A DNA stretch of 17,969 nucleotides from JAZKDW01 sp040387375 (lineage in GTDB: Bacteria; Pseudomonadota; Gammaproteobacteria; Burkholderiales; Burkholderiaceae_D). Position numbers and translations under genes: made by a program. Shown in pieces: positions 1 through 6,247 of the stretch (position 1 is its first letter; every line of letters begins with the position of its first letter). Below the pieces are notes generated by a model. That model had not been told where the DNA came from and searched no databases. It saw only the letters and a list, made by a program, of their open reading frames with translations. Location of the stretch: contig JAZKDW010000027.1 in the NCBI GenBank assembly GCA_040387375.1, forward strand, positions 1 through 17,969. The letters are read 5' to 3'.

Positions 1-57
1 TCGACCGCTTGACCGATATACTCAGCTACGCGGCTTGAATGGATAAAGTCCAACTAA

Positions 58-254
58 GAGCCTATCCCAGTAGTTCGAGTCAGTTGTGGCGGAGGTGATT
101 TGTGTTCGGAACAAGGCGTGGCGACGCGACATCCCCCAAGGGGACTTCCTGCGGGGCGTGGCCACCATGGCAAGGAGGCCTCGGCGGCCCCCCACAACGC
201 AGTGCCGGACGCAAAGCGCCCCGCCACGACGACTTGAACTACTGGGATAGGCTC
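58..254. mobile_element. MITE-like element (family A)
   Basis: The two ends are inverted repeats: GAGCCTATCCCAGTAGTTC runs inward from 58, and its reverse complement ends at 254. Similarity continues imperfectly for about 35-38 bp into the element. The triplet TAA flanks both sides (55-57 and 255-257); read differently, this is a 5-bp CTAAG duplication at 54-58 and 254-258. The interior has no transposase-like reading frame, so a non-autonomous element is the natural reading. A TNA-type target duplication with TIRs of this kind would suit mobilisation by an IS5-like transposase, but that is inference. A lone copy of the same terminal repeat lies at 2764-2785. Confidence 0.7.
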
Positions 255-347
255 TAAGTGCCTTGGCGCACATTCTGCCCATACCATTCCCGATACACTG
301 ATGGCATCGGCATCTCCGATACAACGCCTCGCATCAAAGGAGTCAGC

Positions 348-1220
348 ATGAAATGGGAAGGTAATCGCGAGAGCGATAATGTGGAAGACCGTCGCGGCAG
401 TGGCGGCGGCATCGGTGGAATCGGCGGCCGCTCGGTAGGCATCGGCACGATCGTGATCGCCCTGGTTGCGTCTTATTTCTTCGGCGTTGATCCCGGCACG
501 GTGGTCAGCGTGCTTACCGGCGGCGGTGGACAAGTGGCGCAGGTGGAACAAGGTCCGGCGGCAAAACCACCGGCGAATGACCAGATGGCAAAATTTGTCG
601 GTACCGTGCTGGCTGACACCGAGGATGTATGGTCAGAAATCTTCAGGGCCAATGGGTCGACTTATGCCAAACCCAAGCTGGTCCTCTTTTCGGGCGCTAC
701 CCAAACCGCCTGCGGCACAGGCCAGACCGCGTCCGGCCCGTTTTATTGCCCAGGCGACCAGAAGATTTATATCGACCTCAGTTTTTACCAGACCATGCGG
801 GAACGTTTCAAGGTATCGGGCGAGTTTGCGGAAGCGTATGTGATTGCGCACGAAGTCGGTCACCATGTACAGAACCTGATGGGCATCATGGACAAGGTGG
901 CGGGCGCTCGAAACGGTGGCTCGCAGGCGCAGGCCAACGCCTTATCGGTGCGTGTGGAACTGCAGGCAGACTGCTTCGCCGGCGTGTGGGCAAAAAATGC
1001 CAACCAGGCACGCAGCATCCTGGAAGCAGGCGACATTGAAGCGGCACTGAATGCGGCCAGCGCGATCGGCGATGATGCCTTGCAGCGCCAGAGCCGGGGG
1101 CAGGTCGTGCCGGATTCATTCACTCATGGAACGTCGGCGCAACGGGTCAAGTGGTTCACGCGCGGCATCGAGAGCGGCAAGGTCAGCACCTGCAATACCT
1201 TTGCCGCAAACGCACTGTAG
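348..1220 (+). CDS. Membrane-anchored neutral zinc metallopeptidase (YpfJ type, Zn_peptidase family)
   Basis: This 290-residue protein matches the YpfJ/'putative neutral zinc metallopeptidase' family (Pfam Zn_peptidase). It has a charged N-terminus, a Gly-rich stretch (about 18-33), one transmembrane segment (about 31-46) and a large domain probably on the outer face of the membrane. The zinc motif HEVGH is at residues 168-172, and E204 in the context VELQADCF is the likely third ligand. The start at 348 is preferred over an in-frame upstream codon at 258 because AAAGGAG sits 5-6 bases before it and the protein then begins MKWEGNRESD, as is usual in the family. The substrate is unknown. It stands alone on the plus strand, about 100 bp upstream of the exonuclease/GIY-YIG gene, and the MITE lies just before its promoter region. 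Confidence 0.9.
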   Translation: MKWEGNRESDNVEDRRGSGGGIGGIGGRSVGIGTIVIALVASYFFGVDPGTVVSVLTGGGGQVAQVEQGPAAKPPANDQMAKFVGTVLADTEDVWSEIFRANGSTYAKPKLVLFSGATQTACGTGQTASGPFYCPGDQKIYIDLSFYQTMRERFKVSGEFAEAYVIAHEVGHHVQNLMGIMDKVAGARNGGSQAQANALSVRVELQADCFAGVWAKNANQARSILEAGDIEAALNAASAIGDDALQRQSRGQVVPDSFTHGTSAQRVKWFTRGIESGKVSTCNTFAANAL

Positions 1221-1321
1221 ATCGCGCGGCGATCGCGTTCAAATAGTTTGAGCGGAGATGAACTTTGTGACCGCTGCCGTTGCCTTATGTCCGATATGAA
1301 TGGACGTGGGACAATGGCGGC

Positions 1322-2725
1322 ATGGCAGATTACGGCAAACTGATTTTCATCGATCTCGAAACGACCGGCGCCAATCCTGCTTTTGACCGCATCACCGAAA
1401 TCGGCATCGTTGAAGTCGATGGCGGGCAAGTCAGCCGCTGGTCGTCACTGGTCAATCCCGAGATACCGATCCCGCCTTTCATCCAGAGCCTGACCGGCAT
1501 CAACGACGCCATGGTGCAGCATGCGCCCACCTTCAGCCAATTGGCGGATGAAGTGCGGACCCGTCTGGAAGGCGGACTGTTCATTGCGCACAATGCCCGC
1601 TTTGACCATGGCTTTTTACGCAATGCGTTCAAGCAGGCCGGCCACACCTTGCGTTGCCAGGTGCTGTGCACCGTCAAGTTGTCGCGGGCGCTGTTCCCGG
1701 ATGAAGCAAAACACAATCTCGATGCGCTGATCCTGCGTCATGGCCTGACGCCGGATGGACGGCACCGGGCGCTGGCCGATGCCGACCTGCTCTGGCAGTT
1801 GTGGAACAGGCTCACTGCGGTGATTCCGCAACCGGTTTTTCATCATGCCGTGCAGACCTTGCTGCAGCGTCCCAGCCTGCCGGGCAATCTTGCTTCCGAT
1901 GCGCTGGACAAGCTGCCGGATACGCCTGGCGTATATCTTTTTTATGGCGAAAACGGCAGTCCGCTGTATGTCGGCAAAAGCATTCATCTGCGCCAGCGCG
2001 TGATGTCGCATTTCAATGCGGACCATCGCCTGTACAAGGACATGCGTATTTCGCACCAGATCCATCGCCTGGAATGGCGCGAAACGGCGGGAGAAATTGG
2101 CGCGTTGCTCCTCGAAGCGCAACTGGTCAAGGAATTGCAGCCGATTCACAATCGGGTGCTGCGGCGCCAGAAAGAATTATGCGCCTGGCAATTGCGCATC
2201 ACTGCATCCGGTCACGTGCAACCGGTGCTGACGTATGCGAGTGAATCCGATTTCGGCCAGGCCGATCAACTGTATGGTTTGTTCAGTTCAAGGCGCAAGG
2301 CGGAAAGTGCGCTGCGCGAATTGGCGGAGAGCCATCAGTTATGCATGGTGACGCTCGGCCTTGAAAACCGCTCCCGGCCCAACAAGCCCTGTTTTGCGTA
2401 TCAGTTGCAGCGCTGCCTTGGCAGTTGTGCAGGCGGCGAACCAATGCCGGCACATCAGGCGCGGCTGGAGACGGCGCTGGCACGGCTGCGCGTGAAGACA
2501 TGGCCGTACGCGGGCGCGGTAGGATTGATTGAAACCGGCGCCGATGGCCGCCAGGAAGTGCATGTAGTGCAGAACTGGTGTTGCCTTGGCACCGCCCGTT
2601 CCGAAGACGAGATTGCACGATTGCTGAAGCACGTGCCGACGCGCCCGGCATTCGACAAGGACACCTATAAAATTCTCACACGCGCCCTGGCCCGGCGCCA
2701 GGTACAGGTGCGCGTCTTGTCATAA
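1322..2725 (+). CDS. DEDDh 3'-5' exonuclease fused to GIY-YIG UvrC/Cho-like endonuclease
   Basis: The protein has 467 residues. An N-terminal DnaQ-type exonuclease (about 5-175) carries D11 and E13 in DLETTG, an HNARFDHGF motif, and HRALADAD for the last His and Asp. A GIY-YIG domain follows, with G203-V204-Y205 and Y216-V217-G218, R224 or R226, and E265 as catalytic candidates. Then comes a UvrC-like Cys cluster C341, C357, C365, C369 (spacing x15, x7, x3), which in UvrC proteins binds a 4Fe-4S cluster. UvrC's UvrB-binding and RNase H-like C-terminal domains are absent, as in Cho. It probably makes the 3' incision of damaged DNA in nucleotide excision repair, with trimming by its own exonuclease. 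Such fusions are often annotated as a DNA polymerase III epsilon subunit, which is misleading. ATG 1322 is chosen over TTG 1280 because the exonuclease fold begins there. Confidence 0.88.
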   Translation: MADYGKLIFIDLETTGANPAFDRITEIGIVEVDGGQVSRWSSLVNPEIPIPPFIQSLTGINDAMVQHAPTFSQLADEVRTRLEGGLFIAHNARFDHGFLRNAFKQAGHTLRCQVLCTVKLSRALFPDEAKHNLDALILRHGLTPDGRHRALADADLLWQLWNRLTAVIPQPVFHHAVQTLLQRPSLPGNLASDALDKLPDTPGVYLFYGENGSPLYVGKSIHLRQRVMSHFNADHRLYKDMRISHQIHRLEWRETAGEIGALLLEAQLVKELQPIHNRVLRRQKELCAWQLRITASGHVQPVLTYASESDFGQADQLYGLFSSRRKAESALRELAESHQLCMVTLGLENRSRPNKPCFAYQLQRCLGSCAGGEPMPAHQARLETALARLRVKTWPYAGAVGLIETGADGRQEVHVVQNWCCLGTARSEDEIARLLKHVPTRPAFDKDTYKILTRALARRQVQVRVLS

Positions 2726-2763
2726 GTATCTGGCGGCGCCGGATCCGGTGACACCCGGCACGG

Positions 2764-2785
2764 CCTGAATTACTGGGATAGGCTC
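2764..2785. repeat. Lone terminal repeat of the family A element
   Basis: The stretch matches the right end of the 58-254 element at 20 of 22 bases, including the invariant ACTGGGATAGGCTC. On the minus strand the triplet TAA again lies immediately outside the repeat, as it does for the full copy. No partner repeat is visible within the 38 bp to the left or elsewhere in the neighbourhood. It is therefore a solo end or the relic of a decayed insertion. It overlaps the 3' end of the phasin gene. Confidence 0.65.
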
Positions 2786-3327
2786 TTATTGTCGGCCGCC
2801 AGCACAATTTGGTCTGCCGCCGCATTCAAGCTCGCTCCCATCGCTTCGCCAGCCTGCCTGGTGACCTTGCTCAAGTGCTCATAGCTGCTGCTGGCATTCT
2901 CGATTGCAGACTTTACCATTGCCACGGCATTTTCAGACCCCGCCGACGCGCGGCGCGCGGCATCTTCGATCACCTTGTTTAACTTGCTGTTCGCCTGCGC
3001 GAGCTGCGATTCGGTAGCCCGGGCAAATTCCGCTTGCGTGCCCGATGCGATATTGGCGAGATGACGTCCGTAGGAAACTGCCTTCTCCGCATTCGGCCCG
3101 ATCTGCGCGGTCATCAACGAAAAAAGCTCCTGCGGATCCTTGGCCGCCATGAACTGCCGGGTGGTGGCGGATGATTCTTCCAGCGTAGCTCTTACCGCAT
3201 TGATATTCAGCTCGAACAATTTCTCGGCACTTTCCAGGGTCTTGCTGGCAAGCGCAAGCGTGGTTGCGAACTGCGTTTCGAGATTGGTTTTGGTGACGAC
3301 TGATAACTGGTCTTGGATTGGAAGCAT
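2770..3327 (-). CDS. phaP: Phasin (Phasin_2 family), PHB granule-associated protein
   Basis: Phasins coat polyhydroxybutyrate granules and control their number and size. The 185-residue product is Ala-rich, lacks a signal peptide and is strongly amphipathic-helical. It has the pattern of the Phasin_2 family: an N-terminal segment with FATTLALASKTLESAEKLFE, a central KDPQELFSLMTAQIGPNAEK and a C-terminal coiled helix. Length is normal for the family. The ATG at 3327 is preferred to the one at 3339 because GGAG lies about 7 bases before it, whereas the first ATG has no ribosome binding site. It is transcribed divergently from phaA, fitting a PHB role. The last six residues (NKSLSQ) and the TAA stop are encoded by the family A terminal repeat, so the native C-terminus has probably been replaced. 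Confidence 0.88.
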   Translation of the reverse strand: MLPIQDQLSVVTKTNLETQFATTLALASKTLESAEKLFELNINAVRATLEESSATTRQFMAAKDPQELFSLMTAQIGPNAEKAVSYGRHLANIASGTQAEFARATESQLAQANSKLNKVIEDAARRASAGSENAVAMVKSAIENASSSYEHLSKVTRQAGEAMGASLNAAADQIVLAADNKSLSQ

Positions 3328-3380
3328 GTGGTTCTCCATGAGGGGCCGATAGCGGGCTGGTGAATGCCCTTGTCAAAATG

Positions 3381-3419
3381 TGTTGCCGCGATTGATGCGT
3401 CGCAACATCATTTATTGTA
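3381..3419 (-). promoter_or_regulatory. Candidate phasin promoter and operator
   Basis: Reading on the minus strand, TACAAT (3414-3419) is a good -10 hexamer. Just downstream is an inverted repeat: TGTTGCCGCG at 3381-3390 against CGTCGCAACA at 3398-3407, 8 of 10 pairs with a 7-bp spacer. Its position on or just after the predicted start point suits a repressor. PhaR-type repressors control phasin genes in other bacteria, but no match to a specific PhaR site is claimed, and no good -35 box is seen. Confidence 0.35.
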
Positions 3420-3856
3420 GGGGAAATAAATTGGAAAATGAGGAAGATTTGCTGCGTTGCGCGACTATATTTTTCAGGCTTTTGTCAGTACGATAAATTC
3501 AATTTATGCGTTGATAATCTTTATGCCGAAAAAGTGTTGGCAGCTTGATCAACCAGGTTTCAGGAAAGATATTTACCTTGCGTACCAGATGAATTTTTCC
3601 TATCCGCAGCCCGCTCGACTATTTTTTTTTGCCGTCTCGGTTGTAATGGAATGCGCCTTCGAAATCAGGCGCGCTTAAATGATGGGATGACGATCTGAAC
3701 TAATAATTTAGTTATCGCCGAGGAGATTGAAGAGATATCATACTTAAAATATTTACATGTTTGGGGCGGGTATTTTGCGCTTCCAATTGATGCACCTGAT
3801 CGGTGCGCCGGTGCCCGGTTAAAGCACGCGCTAATAAGCCTTTCTGTTATAAAACT
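3420..3856. other. AT-rich intergenic region without a convincing gene
   Basis: This is the middle of the phasin/phaA divergent region and is clearly richer in A and T than the flanking genes. The only sizeable frame (3457-3678, plus) has no ribosome binding site and no coding character. A short inverted repeat, GCACC at 3792-3796 against GGTGC at 3802-3806, is the only other local structure I noticed. Confidence 0.6.
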
Positions 3857-3870
3857 TTGATCTCGATCAA
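3857..3870. promoter_or_regulatory. FNR/ANR-type (CRP-FNR family) binding site upstream of phaA
   Basis: TTGATCTCGATCAA is an exact match to the FNR/ANR consensus TTGAT-N4-ATCAA. A weak -10 candidate, TATTGT at 3892-3897, would put the start point near 3905 and the box centre near -41.5, the class II activator position. This suggests that PHB precursor synthesis is raised at low oxygen. The spacing argument depends on a start point that is only predicted. Confidence 0.6.
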
Positions 3871-3898
3871 AATGATATATTAACTAAAAGTTATTGTT

Positions 3899-3923
3899 CG
3901 AAGATTGACAGAGACAATCTTCG
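3899..3923. promoter_or_regulatory. Perfect inverted repeat in the phaA leader or start region
   Basis: CGAAGATTG (3899-3907) and CAATCTTCG (3915-3923) form a perfect 9-bp inverted repeat with a 7-bp loop. It lies about 80-100 bases before phaA and close to the predicted start point of the FNR-box promoter. It has no following T-run, so it is not a standard terminator. It could be an operator or a leader hairpin. Confidence 0.4.
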
Positions 3924-4001
3924 GAGGGGCTTCAAGCTTTTTCAACGGCATGTTGTCAACAAGGCAGATGCCATATTTTTTCAGAATTAACGGAGATTGA
4001 A

Positions 4002-5177
4002 ATGGAAGACGTCGTAATCGTGGCAGCAATGAGAACAGCAGTCGGCAAATTTGGCGGCTCGCTGGCGAAGATTTCCGCGGCTGATCTGGGCGCGCATGTA
4101 ATCAAGGGATTGCTCGCCAAAACCGGCATCGATCCGGCCACCATCAGTGAAGCCATCCTGGGCCAGGTGCTGACCGCCGGCGTCGGACAGAACGCGGCGC
4201 GCCAGGCGGTGATCAAGGCCGGCCTGCCCGACATGGTGCCAGCCTATACGATCAACAAGGTGTGCGGCAGCGGCCTCAAGGCCACTCATCTGGCGGCGCA
4301 GGCCATCATGTGCGGCGACGCCAATATCATCATCGCCGGCGGCCAGGAAAACATGAGCGCATCGCCGCATGTGCTCAACAATTCGCGCGACGGTTTCCGC
4401 ATGGGCGATGCCAAGCTGGTCGACACCATGATCGTCGATGGCCTGTGGGACGTATATAACCAGTATCACATGGGAACGACCGCGGAAAACGTCGCCAAGA
4501 AATACGATATCTCGCGCCAGGAGCAGGATGAGTTTGCGACCGCATCCCAGAACAAGGCCGAGGCCGCGCAAAAAGCCGGCAAGTTCAAGGATGAAATCCT
4601 GCCGCTGGAAATCGCCGGCAAAAAGGGCACGACCGTGTTCGACACCGACGAATACATCAAGAGCGGCACCACCCTCGAATCCCTCTCTTCTCTGCGCCCG
4701 GCCTTCGCCAAGGATGGCACGGTTACCGCGGGCAATGCATCCGGACTCAACGACGGCGCTGCAGCCGTGATCATGATGTCGGCGAAAAAAGCAAAGGAAC
4801 TGGGACTGACGCCGCTGGCCAGGATCAAGGCCTATGCATCGGCTGGCCTGGATCCGAGCATCATGGGCATGGGACCGGTGCCGGCGGCGCAATTGTGCCT
4901 GAAGAAAGCCGGCTGGACACATCAGGATCTCGACCTGATGGAAATTAACGAAGCGTTCGCCGCGCAGGCAATCGCAGTCAACAAGCAGATGGGCTGGGAC
5001 ACCAGCAAGATCAACGTCAATGGCGGCGCCATTGCAATTGGCCATCCGATCGGCGCATCAGGCGCCCGGATTCTGGTGACCTTGCTGCATGAGATGGTGC
5101 GGCGGGATGCAAAACGCGGACTGGCGAGCCTGTGCATAGGCGGCGGCATGGGTGTGGCACTCGCGGTGGAGCGTTAA
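4002..5177 (+). CDS. phaA: Acetyl-CoA C-acetyltransferase (beta-ketothiolase)
   Basis: It condenses two acetyl-CoA to acetoacetyl-CoA, the first step of PHB synthesis, and can also run in the thiolytic direction. The 391-residue protein is the normal length of a cytosolic biosynthetic thiolase. The acyl-accepting C88 lies in NKVCGSG, H348 in GHPIGASG and C378 in SLCIGGGMG, so the whole active site is present. GGAG at 3992-3995 precedes ATG 4002. phaB follows after about 250 bp, an unusually long gap for this pair, filled by a 160-bp palindromic element whose first two bases are the last two of the phaA stop codon. A phasin gene diverges upstream. The FNR-type box suggests control by oxygen. 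Naming it phaA rather than a generic atoB rests mainly on this context. Confidence 0.95.
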   Translation: MEDVVIVAAMRTAVGKFGGSLAKISAADLGAHVIKGLLAKTGIDPATISEAILGQVLTAGVGQNAARQAVIKAGLPDMVPAYTINKVCGSGLKATHLAAQAIMCGDANIIIAGGQENMSASPHVLNNSRDGFRMGDAKLVDTMIVDGLWDVYNQYHMGTTAENVAKKYDISRQEQDEFATASQNKAEAAQKAGKFKDEILPLEIAGKKGTTVFDTDEYIKSGTTLESLSSLRPAFAKDGTVTAGNASGLNDGAAAVIMMSAKKAKELGLTPLARIKAYASAGLDPSIMGMGPVPAAQLCLKKAGWTHQDLDLMEINEAFAAQAIAVNKQMGWDTSKINVNGGAIAIGHPIGASGARILVTLLHEMVRRDAKRGLASLCIGGGMGVALAVER

Positions 5178-5335
5178 GTACCCGCCCGGGATAGATTGGG
5201 AGATGAATGTGGTTCTGACCGGATGTGATGCAAGGCGCCCGGGCCGCCGCAGTGCTAGCACTGCAAGGGCCGGGCAACGCCGCAGCACGCCGGTCAGGGC
5301 CGCAGACACTCACAATTTATCCCGGGCGGGTACTT
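5176..5335. repeat. 160-bp palindromic element (family B), copy 1
   Basis: The ends are inverted repeats of about 23 bp with one mismatch, beginning AAGTACCCGCCCGGG at 5176 and ending with the complement at 5335. Inside are further nested pairs: TGACCGG against CCGGTCA, GCCCGG against CCGGGC, and a perfect central 16-bp palindrome GCAGTGCTAGCACTGC at 5249-5264. The whole unit could fold into one long hairpin. A second copy is at 12680-12836 in the same orientation. It codes for nothing recognisable, and no clear target duplication is seen. It shares AA with the phaA TAA stop and separates phaA from phaB. Confidence 0.8.
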
Positions 5336-5428
5336 TGGGTTTGATTGGGGCCTGATCGCATTACCGGTGTGATCAGGCACCTGGGCAAAAGAGGCGGGTT
5401 TACATAGTCAACAATTCAAGGAGATGAC

Positions 5429-6169
5429 ATGGCTAGGATCGCATTGGTTACAGGTGGCATGGGCGGTTTGGGCGAGGCAGTTTGCATCAAGCTTGCCGCT
5501 CTGGGCTATCAGGTAGTGACGACATATTCTCCAGGAAATACCAAGGCACCGGAGTGGCTGGCATCGATGGAAAGCCAGGGATTCAAATTCCGCGCCTATC
5601 CTTGCGACGTTGCGGATTATGACTCAGCGCAGAACTGTGTGGCCCAGGTGACCAAAGAGATGGGGCCGGTCGATGTGCTGGTCAACAATGCCGGCATCAC
5701 ACGCGACATGACGTTCAAGAAAATGGACAAGACCAATTGGGATGCGGTGATGAACACCAATCTCGACTCGGTGTTCAACATGACCAAGGCCGTATGCGAT
5801 GGCATGACCGATCGCGGCTGGGGACGCATCATCAACATCTCCTCGGTCAATGCCCAGAAAGGCGCCTTCGGCCAGACCAACTACTCCGCCGCCAAGGCCG
5901 GCATGCACGGTTTTACCAAGGCGCTGGCGCTCGAAGTCGCCCGCAAGGGTGTCACCGTCAACACCATCTCGCCCGGCTACATCGGCACAAAAATGGTGAT
6001 GGCCATTCCGCAGGAAGTGCTGGACAGTAAAATCATCCCGCAAATTCCGATGGCGCGCCTGGGCAAGCCGGAAGAAGTCGCCGGCCTGGTCGCCTACCTG
6101 TCATCGGACGAGGCCGCTTTTGTGACCGGTGCAAATATCGCCATCAATGGTGGACAGCACATGTTCTGA
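5429..6169 (+). CDS. phaB: Acetoacetyl-CoA reductase (SDR family)
   Basis: It reduces acetoacetyl-CoA to (R)-3-hydroxybutyryl-CoA with NADPH, giving the monomer for PHB synthase. The 246-residue protein has the standard length and the classical short-chain dehydrogenase motifs: the nucleotide-binding TGGMGGLG at about 8-15, NNAG at 86-89, and catalytic S139, Y152 and K156 in the YSAAK context. The close match of the start MARIALVTGG and the end INGGQHMF to known PhaB proteins supports this assignment over FabG, the main alternative. AAGGAG lies 6-7 bases before the ATG. It may be co-transcribed with phaA if the intervening palindrome is read through. A strong terminator follows 30 bp after the stop. 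Confidence 0.94.
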   Translation: MARIALVTGGMGGLGEAVCIKLAALGYQVVTTYSPGNTKAPEWLASMESQGFKFRAYPCDVADYDSAQNCVAQVTKEMGPVDVLVNNAGITRDMTFKKMDKTNWDAVMNTNLDSVFNMTKAVCDGMTDRGWGRIINISSVNAQKGAFGQTNYSAAKAGMHGFTKALALEVARKGVTVNTISPGYIGTKMVMAIPQEVLDSKIIPQIPMARLGKPEEVAGLVAYLSSDEAAFVTGANIAINGGQHMF

Positions 6170-6201
6170 TGCTGTCAGGATGATCGATGGTTTCCGATGG
6201 C

Positions 6202-6240
6202 GTTGTCAGGTTCGCTCACTGCGCACCTGACAACATTTTT
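6202..6240 (+). terminator. Rho-independent terminator of phaB
   Basis: GTTGTCAGGT (6202-6211) pairs perfectly with ACCTGACAAC (6225-6234). An inner CGC/GCG pair tightens the loop, and ATTTTT follows at 6235-6240. It sits between phaB and the convergent gene ending at 6248. Confidence 0.85.
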
Positions 6241-6247
6241 CTTGCAA

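Noticed and set aside
1..57. Possible tRNA D-arm on the minus strand (GTAGCTGAG...GGTC-AAGC)
   Set aside because: Only the first part would be in the window, the D-stem has a mismatch and the presumed first base is A; not enough to call a tRNA.
3457..3678. 73-residue plus-strand frame in the phasin-phaA gap
   Set aside because: TTG start without ribosome binding site, AT-rich sequence and no coding-like codon pattern.
3987..5045. 352-residue minus-strand frame
   Set aside because: It is antisense to phaA, which has complete thiolase motifs; no ribosome binding site or domain supports it.
5170..5341. Target-site duplication around palindromic element B
   Set aside because: The flanks of copies 1 and 2 show no consistent direct repeat; the TTAA at both ends of copy 2 can be read as part of the inverted repeat itself.
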